From: Rothia nasisuis
Lineage (GTDB): Bacteria; Actinomycetota; Actinomycetes; Actinomycetales; Micrococcaceae
Direction of reading: 5' to 3'
Assembly: GCF_928381405.1 (NCBI RefSeq)
Contig: NZ_CAKMSB010000008.1
Location: 1-64,000, forward strand
Length of the DNA stretch: 64,000 nt
The notes below the pieces were generated by a model. It was not told the DNA's origin. It did no database searches and saw only the letters and a program-made list of their open reading frames with translations. Shown piece by piece: positions 60,550 through 64,000 of the stretch. A program made the translations under genes and the position numbers. Position 1 is the stretch's first letter. Each line of letters starts with the position of its first letter.

Positions 60550-60858
60550 CTACAGCTTGATTTCGATGTTTACGTCTGCCGGAAGGTCAAGACGCATGAG
60601 GGCATCAACAGCCTTGGGGGTCGGATCAACGACGTCGATCAGACGCTTGTGCGTGCGCATTTCGAAATGCTCGCGGCTGTCCTTGTACTTGTGAGGCGAA
60701 CGGATAACACAGTAAACGTTCTTTTCGGTGGGCAGCGGCACGGGGCCAACTACCGTCGCGCCTGCACGCGTAACTGTCTCAACGATTTTCCGAGCTGAAG
60801 AATCAATGACCTCGTGGTCGTATGACTTCAGACGGATGCGGATTTTCTGTCCCGCCAT
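60550..60858 (-). CDS. rpsJ: 30S ribosomal protein S10
   Basis: 102 residues. [19 protein letters not shown], then [20 protein letters not shown] and [19 protein letters not shown]. Also NusE, the NusB partner in antitermination. First gene of the S10 operon (rpsJ-rplC-rplD-rplW-rplB-rpsS-rplV-rpsC-rplP-rpmC-rpsQ). A leader of about 270 bases precedes it. Confidence 0.98.
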   Translation of the reverse strand: MAGQKIRIRLKSYDHEVIDSSARKIVETVTRAGATVVGPVPLPTEKNVYCVIRSPHKYKDSREHFEMRTHKRLIDVVDPTPKAVDALMRLDLPADVNIEIKL

Positions 60859-60915
60859 CTGTCGGACTCTCTTTCTTGTCTACTTCCCTGTAACGGAGCA
60901 AGTGCTCCTTTATCT

Positions 60916-60957
60916 GGCGCTTGAGGTAAAGGTTTGAATCCTCAAATCTTTTGCGCC
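60916..60957 (-). promoter_or_regulatory. Candidate structured leader of the S10 operon
   Basis: On the minus strand GGCGC, seven unpaired bases, TTGAGG, a 13-base loop, CCTCAA and GCGCC form a two-part stem with a one-sided bulge. It lies 58 bases before rpsJ. A second small hairpin (GGAGC-ACTT-GCTCC) follows. This could be an r-protein binding site; no known family was recognised. Confidence 0.35.
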
Positions 60958-61134
60958 ACCTCCGTAGGCTGAATCCGGCTATTGCCGGGTTCCTCACCCT
61001 ACCGAGGCACCGACCCCCGAACTCGGGCGTGTCGCATATTTGCCAGGGCAAAAAGGCGCGCACTTATCCCTCGAACTGATCGATTGGGTCATATTTGGGC
61101 TTACCCTCGCCTCCATCTAGAACGATGACACGGC

Positions 61135-61162
61135 TATATACAGTGGGTAAGCGCTTGAACAA
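61135..61162 (-). promoter_or_regulatory. Candidate S10-operon promoter
   Basis: Minus-strand -35 TTGTTC (61157-61162) and -10 TATATA (61135-61140), 16-base spacer. Transcription would start near 61128 and give a leader of about 270 bases. The rest of 60859-61317 holds no visible gene. Confidence 0.5.
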
Positions 61163-61317
61163 CGTATCCCATCTTGCCAGAGAAAATAGAGGTTATCAAG
61201 AATTTTTCTGCTTTGTGCCCATTCCCACACTGATTGAGGCCTCTTCAAAAGTGGTTTTGTGGGCACCATCCACCACACCCACCCATAGTTTCGCTCTGTC
61301 CAGGCTCTTCAACTAGC

Positions 61318-64000
61318 ATGAAGGGTATGAGCTCACAGCTATCTTCGCCCAAGCGAAACCCCAGAAGGTTCATGGAAAACCTTTTTCTCAACATTGGCTT
61401 GTACATAGGTAGCCTCTTTGTTATCAGCGCTGCGGCCCTGCTCGTCAATTCTGTAGCTACTGCACCACAGCAAATTCTTTTGCTCATGATGCTCACCCTT
61501 TTAATGTATGCCACAGGTCTTGCCACCTACCGCTACGTACGCAAGTTGAGGCTGGCGTCCTATTCCTTTACCGCCACGGGCCTTGCCCTCATCCCCTTCT
61601 GCGGTGTTGCAGTGTACAACCTCATATGGCCCTATTCTGGCGCTCTCCTGTGGCTCATAGTTTCCATCATCGGAACGGTAGCGGTATTCGGGGGGCTAGC
61701 CTTGATGCAGGCGCGTGTGATGAGCTACCTGGCCCTGGCCTACATAGTCTCTGACGTTTTGGCTGTCTCCAAGACCATGCAGGTCGGCCTTATTTGGTAC
61801 TTCGTTGCCCTCCTGCTGGTCGCGACCCTCATAGCTTTCTATCTCAAGTTTCGAGCTGACCGGCTCCCCACTCCAATCGCCGCGGGATTCCTTGATGGCT
61901 CACGGGTTTTCGTTCCGGGTACGGTTGCTGCAACCCTGCTGGCCGTCTCACTAGAGTATTGGGAAGTCAGCATCATCGCGGCCCTCGCCACCGCCTACGC
62001 TGTTTCTTTCATGGATCAGCGCCCCGCCTGGCTCTACTACCTACAGGCTCGCCTCTACTCGCTGGTTGCTGTTGGTGCGCTGTCCCTCTGGGGTGGCACC
62101 CAGGCCGACTCGTCCGTGTTCATGTATGCGCCACCTGCACTGCTTCTCATCGCAACCTCTCTTGTGCTGCTGTATGTCAGGCTGCCCCGCCTGCCCTGGA
62201 GGGTGGGCATCGATGCTGCCGTAACCTGGCTACTGGCCCAACCGTTTATGGGCCTATCACTCCTAGCCCTCGCTCATGAGAGCCGCTCCCACGCCACTTT
62301 CTTCGAGACCTCCCCCCTCTTTTCACCTTTAATCTCAGTATCCAAGCTAAGCGACCACCTCATCATAGGTCTGCTGTGTCTCGTTGATGTCATCACCCTT
62401 GGACTGCTGGCAATGCGCACCCGCTGGAGCCGCTACCTGCCGTTTATAGCACTGGCACTCACCTGGTGTGTCTTCTTTGTGCTCCCTCCTATCCCCCTTG
62501 TTGCCACTGCTACGGCACTGGGTCTGCTCTGCATCCTCGCCCCCCGTACCGATGCCTACGCAAGCACCCCCGATGGGAGAACTTCAACCGGGTACTCACC
62601 CGTCCGCTGGGCACAGGCAGGCACCTTGCTTTTCACCGCTACTGGAATACTTGCCCTTGAACTCCTCCCCGGTTCTCCCCGCTACCTAGCTCTGATTCTT
62701 TTGAGTGCTGGTATGGCTACAAGCCACCTCATCGCTGAGCTTGACATCAGACGGAGCGTCAACTGGTCCCGCCAAAACCTCCCCGGAATTTTCACCCCTC
62801 AGACCGTCACTTTCTTTGCCTTGCTCGCACATGCTTTCGCAACCGTCGTAGTGCTCACCAGCACCGTGTCCCTGCCCAGCACCGCCTTGAACCGCAGCCC
62901 CGAAAGCGTCCTGGTAGTCCACGCAGCCGGGCTCGGGGCCATGATAGGGCTGGCCCATGCTGCCGCTCTGCTGACCCTTGAGCGAGCTCTCATTCAGAAA
63001 ACAGCTGTTTATGACGGTAGACGCCCGGGCTCGGCAGAGCCTCTGGGCCTGCTCCTAGTCTTTTATATCTTTGTAGCTATTTGCATGCTAGCGTTCTCGA
63101 CGCCTTTTGAGCTCAAGAACGAGCTCCTGGCTCTTGCCCTGGCAGCTGTCGGCCCCGTGGTACTTCTGGCTATCACCGGGCGCGCGCTCCGCCCCCACCT
63201 CATGGTAGTGATTAGGATCTATGCGGTCTACGCTGTTTTACGCATGCTTTTCGCGCTGGACCTGGAGCCTTCGGCCTTCACTCTCACCTTCCTCAGTCTC
63301 GTGGCCTTCATGTCGCTCACATCGTTGCTGCTTATTCGCAACAGGCCACACAATGAACACAGGGCTGAATACGTCACCGGTCTCGTCTGTGGTTGGGGCT
63401 CAGCTACTGTTGGTCTGATGCTCCTTGATACGGCCTGGAACCCCTACACTGCAATCGGTTCACTGGTTCTCATAGCACTAGCCCTTGCATGGATTGTCGC
63501 ACAAAGATTGCAGACTGTTTTGGCCATGCAGGCAACGCTCATAGCCACCGGCCTGACCATCGGCCTGTTTACCCTACTGCGGGGGCTCACCTCGGCAAGC
63601 GACACCTTAGTCTCGCTTGCTCTCACCCTGCTCATTATGGCTACCACCAAGGGCTGGTCAGGAGCTATTCCCGCAGTTGAGCCCCTCTCACCTACTGTCC
63701 CTGCAATAGACCCAGCTGGCACCCCGCACCAGAGCCGCACTCCGGAACCAGACCCGCTGGGCCGCTGGGGCTACCTCCACAACCTGGCGATGGCGCTCAC
63801 GGGACTTATCATCAGCTCTTTCACCGGAGGGTTTGTCTATTTTACTGCCGAGGACACCTGGCTGGCTGTGGTCGCTTCCGTGCTGCTGACAGCGGGCTGG
63901 TTCCTACAGGCTCCTCCCAGGCTGCGCTCCTACGTGTTAGTCTTTGGCCTCAACGCCGCCATCCTGCGCCTGCTAATCAGCAGCGTAGCTAATAACCACT
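61318..64000 (+). CDS. Very large polytopic membrane protein (3' end outside window)
   Basis: An uninterrupted frame from ATG at 61318 to the end of the window, at least 894 residues. After a basic start (SPKRNPRRF) it is a long run of hydrophobic segments of 18-22 residues joined by short loops; I count well over twenty. Typical ones are LFLNIGLYIGSLFVISAAALLV and LLWLIVSIIGTVAVFGGLAL, each preceded by a few charged residues. No catalytic motif, nucleotide site or transporter signature is evident. A Pro/Thr-rich loop with Asp lies near residue 795. It may belong to the large DUF2157/DUF2339-like membrane families, but this is a guess. A second ATG at 61327 is possible; neither has a well-spaced ribosome site. 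Confidence 0.75.
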   Translation, partial: MKGMSSQLSSPKRNPRRFMENLFLNIGLYIGSLFVISAAALLVNSVATAPQQILLLMMLTLLMYATGLATYRYVRKLRLASYSFTATGLALIPFCGVAVYNLIWPYSGALLWLIVSIIGTVAVFGGLALMQARVMSYLALAYIVSDVLAVSKTMQVGLIWYFVALLLVATLIAFYLKFRADRLPTPIAAGFLDGSRVFVPGTVAATLLAVSLEYWEVSIIAALATAYAVSFMDQRPAWLYYLQARLYSLVAVGALSLWGGTQADSSVFMYAPPALLLIATSLVLLYVRLPRLPWRVGIDAAVTWLLAQPFMGLSLLALAHESRSHATFFETSPLFSPLISVSKLSDHLIIGLLCLVDVITLGLLAMRTRWSRYLPFIALALTWCVFFVLPPIPLVATATALGLLCILAPRTDAYASTPDGRTSTGYSPVRWAQAGTLLFTATGILALELLPGSPRYLALILLSAGMATSHLIAELDIRRSVNWSRQNLPGIFTPQTVTFFALLAHAFATVVVLTSTVSLPSTALNRSPESVLVVHAAGLGAMIGLAHAAALLTLERALIQKTAVYDGRRPGSAEPLGLLLVFYIFVAICMLAFSTPFELKNELLALALAAVGPVVLLAITGRALRPHLMVVIRIYAVYAVLRMLFALDLEPSAFTLTFLSLVAFMSLTSLLLIRNRPHNEHRAEYVTGLVCGWGSATVGLMLLDTAWNPYTAIGSLVLIALALAWIVAQRLQTVLAMQATLIATGLTIGLFTLLRGLTSASDTLVSLALTLLIMATTKGWSGAIPAVEPLSPTVPAIDPAGTPHQSRTPEPDPLGRWGYLHNLAMALTGLIISSFTGGFVYFTAEDTWLAVVASVLLTAGWFLQAPPRLRSYVLVFGLNAAILRLLISSVANNH

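Overview
The window looks like a chromosomal segment of a mid-to-high GC actinobacterium of the family Micrococcaceae, most likely Rothia. The evidence is a mycothiol glycosyltransferase (mshA), a GuaB3 paralogue beside guaB, an actinobacterial L17 with a C-terminal extension, DUF3817/SURF1 genes, GTG/TTG starts and GC-rich hairpin terminators. The genus is inferred from gene content and composition, not from a database search.

Left end (1-4000), accessory: the C-terminal part of a large polymorphic toxin with an AT-rich tip, overlapped by a putative immunity gene. Next come an orphan toxin-tip fragment, a second immunity-like gene built of two related halves, and a third, truncated relative. 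A decayed IS5-like transposase and a hairpin- and repeat-rich spacer follow. This looks like a toxin/immunity cassette array that has grown by displacement and is being eroded by an insertion sequence.

4000-12150, minus strand: purine and membrane genes. guaB, guaB3 and a SURF1-like gene lie close together; a DUF3817 gene and guaA (GMP synthase) follow, with an OatA-like acyltransferase upstream. 12400-14480: groES-groEL with a CIRCE operator. 14590-20410: an MFS transporter and a THUMP-like methyltransferase (plus), an LPXTG-type surface adhesin (minus), and a GCS2/YbdK ligase (plus).

20450-31860: a cell-wall and tRNA-modification cluster on the minus strand (glmS; acpS-nnrD; alr-tsaE-tsaB-rimI-tsaD). 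It is interrupted by a plus-strand block of mshA, an adjacent predicted phosphatase and a polyprenyl-phosphate sugar transferase. The phosphatase is a candidate for the unassigned dephosphorylation step of mycothiol synthesis. 31980-34280, plus: coaA, a DD-carboxypeptidase lipoprotein and mscL. 34360-40200, minus: the mannitol PTS and dehydrogenase (mtlA-mtlD), glmM and ppk2.

40420-60860, minus: the ribosomal protein supercluster. It is divided by strong hairpins into rplM-rpsI, truA, infA-rpmJ-rpsM-rpsK-rpoA-rplQ, rlmN, map, secY-adk, the spc operon (rplN to rplO) and the S10 operon (rpsJ to rpsQ). Between infA and rlmN lies a 640-base spacer with a good promoter, a 210-base multi-hairpin element and a 100-base tandem repeat that copies the 3' end of rlmN. 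A hairpin with the same conserved loop but different pairing arms also overlaps the guaA stop. The window ends inside a very large polytopic membrane protein gene on the plus strand.
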